This document shows positions 15,706 to 21,041 of a stretch of 21,041 bases of DNA, in pieces. This DNA is from Ignavibacteria bacterium UBA7675 (GTDB taxonomy: Bacteria > Bacteroidota > Ignavibacteria > Kapaibacteriales > UB7675): NCBI GenBank assembly GCA_002483085.1, contig DLHF01000032.1, positions 1 through 21,041 of the forward strand, read 5' to 3'. Both the position numbers and the translations under genes were made by a program. Position 1 is the stretch's first letter; every line of letters begins with the position of its first letter. The notes under the pieces are model-generated. The model was not told the origin of the DNA. It saw only the letters and a program-made list of their open reading frames with translations, and ran no database searches.

Positions 15706-16722
15706 CTATACAGGTTTGGAGGGAGACAGAGGCTGGGAATCCTGCTTACCCGCTCTGGAAAATATCTCGCGTATGACGTACTCTATTGGTACTTCTTCGA
15801 TAGTAAGGTCTATGATGCTGAACGAGTTGAGAATTGCGGCAGCCGCTTCGGCGATATTATTCCGCGAAATGCGAAGGGAAGCCCGCTCTGGCGTCCACTC
15901 TGTGACAAGACCATAGCGCTCGATATCCGGGCGCTGGACAGGTGAGCGAAACACGACTGTGAGAATTTTGTCTTCGATGTATTGTTCAATCAGGCGAGCC
16001 AGCGAACCATCAAACACTAATTTCCCATCGTCGATAAGGATGACGCGTTTGCAGAGCTCCTCAATATCGTCCATGTAGTGGCTGGTCAGGATAATTGTCG
16101 TCGACGTGCCGGAATTGTACTCTCTTACGAACTCCCGCACCGCTTGCTGCGCCACGACATCGAGGCCGATGGTTGGCTCGTCGAGAAACAGCACTCTTGG
16201 CGCGTGCAGCAGCGAGCCAATAAGCTCGCATTTCATGCGTTCGCCGAGCGACAGGCGCCGCACCTGAACATGCAATTTGTCGGCCACGTCGAGCCGTTCT
16301 GCCAGGTCGTCGCGTCTCTTGCGAAATTCCGCTTCGGGTATTTGATATATTTCTTTATTGAGCAGGAACGAGTCGGCAGCGGGGAGATCCCACCACAATT
16401 GATTGCGCTGTCCCATAATAATAGAGAACTGGCGTTTGAATTCGTTCTTGCGTTCCCAGGGCGCAAATCCCAGCACCGAAGCAGTTCCGGAGGTAGGATG
16501 GAGCAGGCCGCTCAGCATCTTCAGCGTCGTTGTTTTGCCCGCGCCATTAGAGCCCAGCATCCCCACCAATTCACCTTCGTCAATAGAGAAACTGACGTCG
16601 TTGACAGCGATATGCTCCTTGAACTGCCGGTTGAACAGTGATTTGACAGAACCGAACAAGCCTTCCTGCTTTACATGGCTGCGGTAAATTTTTGTCAGCC
16701 CCCGTACATCAATGGCCTTCAT
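15706..16722 (-). CDS. ABC transporter ATP-binding protein (ABC-2 type, COG4586-like)
   Basis: The 338-residue product is an ABC ATPase. The Walker A GSNGAGKTT is at 57-65, the signature is LSLGERMKCEL, Walker B is VLFLDEPTIGLD, and the H-loop is LTSHYM. An insertion between the first strand and Walker A (VKQEGLFGSVKSLFNRQFKEHIAVNDVSF) and a C-terminal extension of about 90 residues match the COG4586 group. Those ATPases energise ABC-2 export permeases of unknown or drug/polysaccharide-like substrate. The usual two permease genes are not next to it; the convergent T9SS gene lies downstream and thiamine pyrophosphokinase upstream. The ATG at 16722 fits the family start (MKAIDVRGLTKIY); the longer frame to 16776 would include the promoter. 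Confidence 0.9.
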   Translation of the reverse strand: MKAIDVRGLTKIYRSHVKQEGLFGSVKSLFNRQFKEHIAVNDVSFSIDEGELVGMLGSNGAGKTTTLKMLSGLLHPTSGTASVLGFAPWERKNEFKRQFSIIMGQRNQLWWDLPAADSFLLNKEIYQIPEAEFRKRRDDLAERLDVADKLHVQVRRLSLGERMKCELIGSLLHAPRVLFLDEPTIGLDVVAQQAVREFVREYNSGTSTTIILTSHYMDDIEELCKRVILIDDGKLVFDGSLARLIEQYIEDKILTVVFRSPVQRPDIERYGLVTEWTPERASLRISRNNIAEAAAAILNSFSIIDLTIEEVPIEYVIREIFSRAGKQDSQPLSPSKPV

Positions 16723-16755
16723 AGTACTTCCGACGTGTCGTGTAGAGAGAAACAA

Positions 16756-16789
16756 CAAAGATAACATTTTCGACAATTGCTTCTACAAA
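16756..16789 (-). promoter_or_regulatory. Bacteroidota-type promoter for the ABC ATPase
   Basis: On the minus strand, TATCTTTG (complement of 16756-16763) is an exact -7 box of the form TAnnTTTG. A TTTG (complement of 16786-16789) lies 22 bases upstream, slightly longer than the usual 19-21. The -7 box is the same eight bases as the one upstream of lhgO. Transcription would start near 16749, leaving a leader of about 27 bases before the ATG at 16722, which supports that start. Confidence 0.55.
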
Positions 16790-17012
16790 TATGGGGAATA
16801 ATCGCAAACAAAAGCGATAGGCGACCGAAGGCGAGTGTTGCTCTGCGACAACAATTTCCGGTGTTGTGCGTATGTGGTTCGTGTATTGCTATTGGGGGTG
16901 TTCCGGATTTCTTTCCTGGCCTCTTTGTACCTGTGGGCAGGATGGAGGCTGGCAACCGTGATGGGGACAAAAATTTTCGCTGCTGCAACTTTTGGCGGCA
17001 ATGTGTCACATC

Positions 17013-17120
17013 TCACCGGAGCAGCGCCAAGAGCCTATACGTCGCGGTGGCATAGGCATATAGAGCACATAATCCCGCTGTGTGTGCCACTATTGCTTTC
17101 AACGCGGCATAAACAGCCAT
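17013..17120 (-). CDS. Possible 35-residue hydrophobic peptide after thiamine pyrophosphokinase
   Basis: An ATG at 17120, four bases past the thiamine pyrophosphokinase stop, opens a frame of 35 codons rich in Ala, Leu and Tyr with basic residues only at the ends. It could form one membrane helix. No ribosome site is clear and there is no known relative. The close spacing to the upstream gene is the only support, and chance is quite possible. Confidence 0.2.
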   Translation of the reverse strand: MAVYAALKAIVAHTAGLCALYAYATATYRLLALLR

Positions 17121-17124
17121 AGTC

Positions 17125-17802
17125 CTATTCTGCGACAACAGGTACAAGTGGTAGCGCGGTGGCATTGCAGAACAGCAGCAGGCTTCCCTCGTGCAGAGCA
17201 ATGCCTATCTCTTTTCCGGCAGCCCTGTTGCGCGCGCCCTCGCGATAGCCGAGCCTGAGTTCTTCGCGGGTCAGGGGCCAGTGTAGTCCTTGGGTTGTAA
17301 TCACAGCATACGGCTGTGGAATAAGTGAAATAGTTTCTCCCGGCTCGGTGGGCAAAGACATCGAAGAGGAGATTGGCAGCCCGTAGCGCTGAGCGTCGTA
17401 CAGGCAAAGGTGCAAGCTGGCCGCATAGCGCATTGCAATGCTCCAGTTGTTCAGGGAGTGTTCCATCTCGCCGCCGTGCATCCCGCATATCAGCACGGTG
17501 CCAATGCCGGTATCGATGCAATAGTGCAGGCATTTTTCGAAATCGGTAGAATCCTGGTCGGCAATGCGGAGCTGGGGTGTACCTTCAAACAAATGCTGTA
17601 GACCGGAGGCCTCAAGAGTGTCGAAGTCGCCAATAATGATCGATGGCTGTACAGATCGCTCTGCCAGCCTTATTGCAGCGCCATCGGCTGCGATAACGGG
17701 CAGGGATTGCAGTTTTGCAAAAAACTCCGCAGGCGGCAGGGTGCCATCTAGGCACACGACGGCATCGGGTAAGCGGTATTCAACAGGACGTAGAGAGCTC
17801 AC
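17125..17802 (-). CDS. Thiamine pyrophosphokinase
   Basis: The 225-residue product has the family motifs in order: IAADGAAIRL with Asp40, PSIIIGDFDT with Asp59 and Asp61, DQDSTDFEKCL with Asp82, Asp84 and Lys90, and GMHGGEMEHSLNN. It transfers pyrophosphate from ATP to thiamine to make thiamine diphosphate in the cytoplasm. The GGR.DH motif of most members reads GGEMEH here, so the Arg and Asp at that site are changed; the rest of the active site is kept. The start is a GTG at 17802, as no ATG lies near the family N-terminus. The gene is divergent from the fatty acid hydroxylase gene, with 137 bases between them. Confidence 0.88.
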   Translation of the reverse strand: MSSLRPVEYRLPDAVVCLDGTLPPAEFFAKLQSLPVIAADGAAIRLAERSVQPSIIIGDFDTLEASGLQHLFEGTPQLRIADQDSTDFEKCLHYCIDTGIGTVLICGMHGGEMEHSLNNWSIAMRYAASLHLCLYDAQRYGLPISSSMSLPTEPGETISLIPQPYAVITTQGLHWPLTREELRLGYREGARNRAAGKEIGIALHEGSLLLFCNATALPLVPVVAE

Positions 17803-17813
17803 AGGCGTGTCGA

Positions 17814-17842
17814 TTGTTTTTTAAAATATTTTCGTAGTTTTG
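17814..17842 (+). promoter_or_regulatory. Bacteroidota-type promoter for the fatty acid hydroxylase gene
   Basis: TAGTTTTG at 17835-17842 matches the -7 box TAnnTTTG. A TTG at 17814-17816 lies 18 bases upstream in the place of the -33 box. Transcription would start near 17849, giving a leader of about 90 bases before the ATG at 17940. The leader has no clear Shine-Dalgarno sequence. Confidence 0.5.
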
Positions 17843-17939
17843 GGTCGGTAAAAAAACACAGCACTTATGCGGGAAATAGAATGCTGAAGTTGTTTTCACG
17901 GTAGGAGGCCCAGTATTACTAACTTTTCGTTACAGAGTT

Positions 17940-18662
17940 ATGGGTAAATTTGTTTCCAATCGCAATGAAACTGTCCGGATGTTTGAGAATCCCGTTCTTG
18001 AGTATTTTTCGCACATTCATCCGATAACTCCGGTTGTCGTGTTCGTCCCGGTTGTTGTTGTCTGTTGCTGGTTCGGTTTTTCTCTCAATTCCCCGATAGC
18101 GGGAATAATAGCTTTTATAGGCGGCGTTCTTTTGTGGACCTTAATGGAATATGCTATCCATCGTTGGGCATTCCACTACGAACCAAAGACCGAGCTTGGC
18201 AAATATATTCATTTTCTCGTGCACGGAGTACATCACGACTATCCGCGCGATAGCACGCGCCTTGTGATGCCCCTGCTTGTAAGCGTTCCGCTGGCAGCAG
18301 TGTTTTTTCTGTTGTTTGGGTTGGTGTTTGGCGATTATCAGCTCACTGTGTTTGCAGGTTTCATTGCAGGCTATGTAGCCTACGATTCCATGCACTACGC
18401 AGTACATCATTTTCCCATGAAAAGCCGCGTGGCTAAGTTTATGAAGCATTACCATTTGCGCCATCATTACAACGATGAGCACACGGCATATGGTATTTCC
18501 TCGCCCTTGTGGGATTATATTTTCCGCACTACGCCGGAATATCTCCGCAATGGGGAGAGTAGCGAGTTTCAGGCCGACAGCGTTCATCAGAACGACCAGA
18601 TGCTCCGGGATGGCAAAGATACGACCAAAGGCAAAAAGCCGGTTGTAGAAAATTCTCTCTGA
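17940..18662 (+). CDS. Fatty acid hydroxylase superfamily membrane protein (FA2H-like)
   Basis: The 240-residue product is a diiron membrane hydroxylase. The histidine clusters are EYAIHRWAFH (H74, H79), HFLVHGVHHDYPRD (H91, H95, H98, H99), YDSMHYAVHH (H152, H156, H157) and HYHLRHHY (H170, H172, H175, H176), with H181 after it. Hydrophobic segments lie at about 30-46, 53-70, 108-129 and 134-149. The spacing and the HHDYPRD and RHHYNDEHTAYGISSPLWD blocks resemble fatty acid 2-hydroxylases, which act on acyl chains of sphingolipids or other lipids using oxygen. The last 35 residues are charged and probably disordered. There is no cytochrome b5 domain, which eukaryotic FA2H has. nuoC follows after 25 bases, so the two probably share a transcript. 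Confidence 0.88.
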   Translation: MGKFVSNRNETVRMFENPVLEYFSHIHPITPVVVFVPVVVVCCWFGFSLNSPIAGIIAFIGGVLLWTLMEYAIHRWAFHYEPKTELGKYIHFLVHGVHHDYPRDSTRLVMPLLVSVPLAAVFFLLFGLVFGDYQLTVFAGFIAGYVAYDSMHYAVHHFPMKSRVAKFMKHYHLRHHYNDEHTAYGISSPLWDYIFRTTPEYLRNGESSEFQADSVHQNDQMLRDGKDTTKGKKPVVENSL

Positions 18663-18687
18663 CTTTTGCGAACTTTACTGTAGATGT

Positions 18688-19212
18688 ATGGCAATTTCAA
18701 AAGAAACGATACTGAATGTCGTATCGCCCGTTGCTGGACGAGTAGACACTATTGAGCACCGTGGCGATCTTACGCTTCTTATCGACAAGGGCGTGCTTGT
18801 GGATACAATGCGCGAGCTTCGCGATAATGTGCACACATTGTTCAACCAGCTCCGCGATGTAACAGCGATTGACTGGTACGACCGCCGGAAGCCGCGCTTC
18901 GACGTGGTGTACAACTTGTACTCCATGCCGCTGGCCGCACGACTATTTGTCAAGGTTGGGGTAGAAGAAGAATTCCCAAGCTGCCCTACGGTGACAGATA
19001 TCTGGGAAAGCGCGAACTGGTACGAACGCGAAGCCTATGATATGTATGGCGTTATTTTTAGTGGACATCCTGATCTGCGCCGATTCTACATGCCCGAGGA
19101 CTTTGTCGACCCGGAAACCGGCGAGCCATTGTATCCGCTGCGCAAGGATTTTCCAGTGATGGGCATTCCCGGTTCTCTGCCGCTGCCGGAAAAATTCCCA
19201 ACAACGAACTAA
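18688..19212 (+). CDS. nuoC: NADH-quinone oxidoreductase subunit C (30 kDa subunit)
   Basis: The 174-residue product matches the 30 kDa subunit of respiratory complex I. The core is VTAIDWYDRRKPRFDVVYNLYSM, PSCPTVTDIWESANWYEREAYDMYGVIFSGHPDLRR and YPLRKDFPVMG. NuoC sits in the hydrophilic arm beside NuoB and NuoD near the quinone site. The ATG at 18688 gives MAISKETIL; another ATG at 18684 is out of frame. The gene stands alone: nuoA, nuoB and nuoD are not adjacent, and a strong terminator ends the transcript. The gene is not part of a nuoBD fusion. Either the nuo genes are scattered in this genome or this is a second copy. Confidence 0.93.
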   Translation: MAISKETILNVVSPVAGRVDTIEHRGDLTLLIDKGVLVDTMRELRDNVHTLFNQLRDVTAIDWYDRRKPRFDVVYNLYSMPLAARLFVKVGVEEEFPSCPTVTDIWESANWYEREAYDMYGVIFSGHPDLRRFYMPEDFVDPETGEPLYPLRKDFPVMGIPGSLPLPEKFPTTN

Positions 19213-19232
19213 AAACTATTCTGCTTATAATA

Positions 19233-19265
19233 CAAGAAGGGCTGTCCAACGGACAGCCCTTCTTG
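19233..19265 (+). terminator. Terminator after nuoC
   Basis: The arms CAAGAAGGGCTGTCC (19233-19247) and GGACAGCCCTTCTTG (19251-19265) pair perfectly over 15 bases with an AAC loop. It begins 20 bases after the nuoC stop. TTTTTT follows at about 19275-19280, a short distance further on. A symmetric arm pair could also serve the convergent STAS gene. Confidence 0.8.
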
Positions 19266-19375
19266 CTATAGTAGTTTTTTATAAGAGATGGGCGACAGAG
19301 AATACGGGGTAATAAAGGGAAACGGCTGTGCGAATCCCATGTATTGCATCCCCAACTTTCCACTGCTGCTGGTGC

Positions 19376-19720
19376 TTATTCTTCTTGAAGATCGGCCAGA
19401 GCGTCCTCCACCGAATCGAACATCGGATACACGCGGTCGTGTTGTATAATTTTCATCAGGTTCAGCACTGCGGGCTGCACACCAGCGAGCACGACCGGCG
19501 CCCCGGATTCCCCCATGACACGCTGGGCGAGCAAGAGGGCGCTCAGGCCAGCGCTATCGCAGGCCTGTACTGCTGTAAGATCGATAATCAGTGCCTCGAC
19601 ATCTGGCTGGCACAGAATAAGAAACTCCGCCTTGACATCGCCGGCAATCGTGGCGTCCAGGCGCGGCTCCCGGATTGTAAAGATGACGACATTGTCGTCC
19701 TGTTCCACTGCAAAGTGCAT
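19376..19720 (-). CDS. STAS-domain anti-sigma factor antagonist
   Basis: The 114-residue product is a lone STAS domain. The pattern is MHFAVEQDDNVVIFTIREPRLDATIAGDVKAEF, then ALIIDLTAVQACDSAGLSALLLAQR and PVVLAGVQPAVLNLMKIIQHDRVYPMFDSVEDAL. Ser56 in CDSAGLS is at the phosphorylation position of SpoIIAA/RsbV. Such proteins bind anti-sigma kinases when unphosphorylated, freeing a partner, or act in related partner-switching pathways. No RsbW-type kinase or phosphatase is adjacent, so its partners are elsewhere. The ATG at 19720 is chosen over the longer frame to 19840, whose extra residues are unrelated to STAS. It is convergent with nuoC and divergent from the glycosyltransferase gene. Confidence 0.87.
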   Translation of the reverse strand: MHFAVEQDDNVVIFTIREPRLDATIAGDVKAEFLILCQPDVEALIIDLTAVQACDSAGLSALLLAQRVMGESGAPVVLAGVQPAVLNLMKIIQHDRVYPMFDSVEDALADLQEE

Positions 19721-19758
19721 ATTATTTTCACAAAATGATGTTGTTGACGGAGACTGGG

Positions 19759-19776
19759 ACGCCCTTTCGGGGGCGT
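19759..19776. repeat. Inverted repeat between the STAS and glycosyltransferase genes
   Basis: ACGCCC (19759-19764) and GGGCGT (19771-19776) pair perfectly around a six-base TTTCGG spacer. It lies 39 bases upstream of the STAS start in the 202-base divergent spacer. It may be a protein-binding palindrome or a leader hairpin of the STAS transcript. The rest of the spacer holds no gene. Confidence 0.4.
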
Positions 19777-19922
19777 TTAAGCGGCGTTTTGGCCGGGCGC
19801 CAATATCCGAAGATTTTCTTTCCCGGTCAATATATTTCAAATTTTTATCACTAATTTGGGCGAGATAGCTGGAAAATTGATGTGGTAATAATCGCGGAGT
19901 GCGGTCGGTACAATAGTAGCAT

Positions 19923-20966
19923 ATGGGTTCTTCGCATTCTTTCCTCGTGATACGCCTGAGCTCTATGGGCGATGTTTTGCTTACAACGCCATTGCTACGG
20001 CAGTTGCGGGCTGCCTATCCCCATGCTCGCATTGATATGGCCGTAGACATACGCTTTGCTGATATTGTGCGCCACAATCCTCATGTGGACACTGTTCTGG
20101 CCTATTCCCGGTCGCTTTCCGCCGGCGACCTCTCCGCCCTGAAGGCTTCTCTCTGCTTTTCACTTCCGCGCAAGCGCTACAGCTTTATTGTCGACCTACA
20201 GCGCAATCGCCATTCGCGCCGCATACGCCGCAGGATGGGTGGTGCGCTGTACCGTATGCACAAAGCGAGACTGAAAAAGCTGGCGCTGGTGCACCTGAAA
20301 AAAAATTTGTATGGCCATGCAGCACCCATTGCCGAGCGCTATCGCGCTACTGTGAGCGAACTACGAGTAGACGATGATGGACAAGGGCTCGAACTCTGGC
20401 TGCCCGATGAAGAGTCGTCTGGTGTTTATCCGCCTTCCGCTCGTGCAAATGACGGCAGCCGCAGGCGTATTGCCGTGGCTCCAGGTGCACACCACGCTAC
20501 TAAACGTTGGCTGCCAGAGCGTTTTGCTGAAGCTGCTTCAGCTTTGGCTCTCGAACAGCAGGCCGATGTCGTCTTGCTCGGGGGAGAAGCCGACCGTGGC
20601 GTTTGTGCCGAGGTGCTGGGCGCTATGGCTCCCGGTCTTCATGTTGTTGATGCTTCGGGTAGTACATCGGTGTTCGATACTGCCCGCCTGCTAGACACAT
20701 GCGATGTACTGCTTACCAACGATACAGGCGTGATGCACATCGCAGCGGCGCGGCGCGTGCCCGTTGTGGCTGTGTTTGGCTCTACTGTGACAGAATTTGG
20801 CTTTGCTCCCTACCGTGTGCCACATCGTATTGCCGAGGTAGCTCTGCCGTGCCGACCATGTACCCACATAGGTCGTTCTCGCTGCCCACGAGGGCATTTT
20901 AACTGCATGAAATTGGTGGGCGCGCAGGCCGTAGTGCAGGCAGCGCGAGAGCTCGCCAGAGAGTAA
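19923..20966 (+). CDS. Glycosyltransferase family 9 protein (ADP-heptose:LPS heptosyltransferase-like)
   Basis: The 347-residue product is a GT-B fold family 9 glycosyltransferase. The N-terminus is FLVIRLSSMGDVLLTTPLLRQLRAAYP, the middle has VAPGAHHATKRWLPERFAEA, and the C-terminal half has VVLLGGEADR, LLTNDTGVMHIAAARRVPVVAVFGST and EFGFAPY. A Cys-containing block near the end (CRPCTHIGRSRCPRGHFNCM) is common in heptosyltransferase II relatives. These enzymes add heptose to the lipopolysaccharide core at the inner membrane; the exact sugar here is not determined. The ATG at 19923 starts directly at the family N-terminus and has no clear Shine-Dalgarno sequence. The gene is divergent from the STAS gene. 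Confidence 0.9.
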   Translation: MGSSHSFLVIRLSSMGDVLLTTPLLRQLRAAYPHARIDMAVDIRFADIVRHNPHVDTVLAYSRSLSAGDLSALKASLCFSLPRKRYSFIVDLQRNRHSRRIRRRMGGALYRMHKARLKKLALVHLKKNLYGHAAPIAERYRATVSELRVDDDGQGLELWLPDEESSGVYPPSARANDGSRRRIAVAPGAHHATKRWLPERFAEAASALALEQQADVVLLGGEADRGVCAEVLGAMAPGLHVVDASGSTSVFDTARLLDTCDVLLTNDTGVMHIAAARRVPVVAVFGSTVTEFGFAPYRVPHRIAEVALPCRPCTHIGRSRCPRGHFNCMKLVGAQAVVQAARELARE

Positions 20967-20970
20967 ACTA

Positions 20971-21019
20971 CTTCTGCTCGAATCTGCTTTTACACTCAAA
21001 ATCCGCTTCTGCTCGAATC
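20971..21019. repeat. Direct repeat of 14 bases at the right edge
   Basis: CTTCTGCTCGAATC occurs at 20971-20984 and again at 21006-21019, 35 bases apart start to start. The first copy begins five bases after the glycosyltransferase stop. The DNA between also has partial resemblance (AATCTGCTTTT against AATCCGCTTCT). It may continue outside the window. No gene is recognised after 20966. Confidence 0.45.
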
Positions 21020-21041
21020 GGTAGTCTCAATTAATGCTGAA

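Larger units (their letters stand above)
16723..17124. other. Intergenic region between the ABC ATPase and thiamine pyrophosphokinase
   Basis: The 402 bases hold the ATPase promoter at the left end (16756-16789). A plus-strand frame from 16835 to 17122 includes a hydrophobic run (VVRVLLLGVFRISFLASLYLW) but starts poorly and resembles no family. A 35-codon minus-strand frame (17120 to 17013) begins five bases after the thiamine pyrophosphokinase stop and is listed separately. Otherwise nothing is recognised. The length without a gene is unusual for this window. Confidence 0.4.

Noticed and set aside
20971..21041. CRISPR array or tRNA fragment at the right edge
   Set aside because: The repeated unit is only 14 bases with two copies, and no cloverleaf arms can be drawn around the TCGAATC-like segment.

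Overview
The window comes from a mid-GC member of the Bacteroidota/Chlorobiota superphylum; candidate groups such as Ignavibacteria or Ca. Kapabacteria are possible, but no species can be named. Three things point there. A large exported protein ends in a type IX secretion (T9SS) type A sorting domain. An ECF sigma factor is coupled to a protein that appears to run from cytoplasm to outer membrane. Several genes lack a Shine-Dalgarno sequence and instead have -7 boxes of the Bacteroidota type TAnnTTTG. No tRNA, rRNA, insertion sequence, prophage or CRISPR array was seen.

Layout, left to right. 1-2286 (+): a non-coding leader, an RDD membrane protein and a type III polyketide synthase-like condensing enzyme. 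2314-5477 (-): a probable operon read right to left, made of an AhpD-like CMD protein, an ArsS-type radical SAM enzyme and a thioredoxin-like [2Fe-2S] ferredoxin, with a D-threonine aldolase/D-serine dehydratase-type PLP enzyme upstream. 5682-7694: L-2-hydroxyglutarate oxidase (-) and endonuclease V (+) diverge from a 99-bp shared promoter region. 7695-8477 (-): a nucleotidyltransferase whose stop codon abuts that of endonuclease V. 8824-10856 (-): the sigma factor and its envelope-spanning partner, overlapping by 4 bp. 11242-15467 (+): monofunctional transglycosylase MtgA, then a 1124-residue T9SS-exported Asp-box protein with a strong terminator. 15706-17802 (-): an ABC ATPase lacking its permeases, and thiamine pyrophosphokinase. 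17940-19212 (+): a fatty acid hydroxylase followed by a solitary nuoC, closed by a perfect terminator. 19376-19720 (-): a STAS-domain anti-sigma antagonist. 19923-20966 (+): a family 9 (heptosyltransferase-like) glycosyltransferase. A 14-bp direct repeat lies at the right edge.

Most genes are chromosomal housekeeping, metabolite-repair or envelope functions. The two places most worth attention are the sigma/transenvelope pair at 8824-10856, which could carry a signal from the outer membrane to RNA polymerase in one polypeptide, and the three-gene redox set at 2314-4266, which keeps two arsenosugar-pathway families without the usual arsenic genes in view and adds a dedicated ferredoxin.
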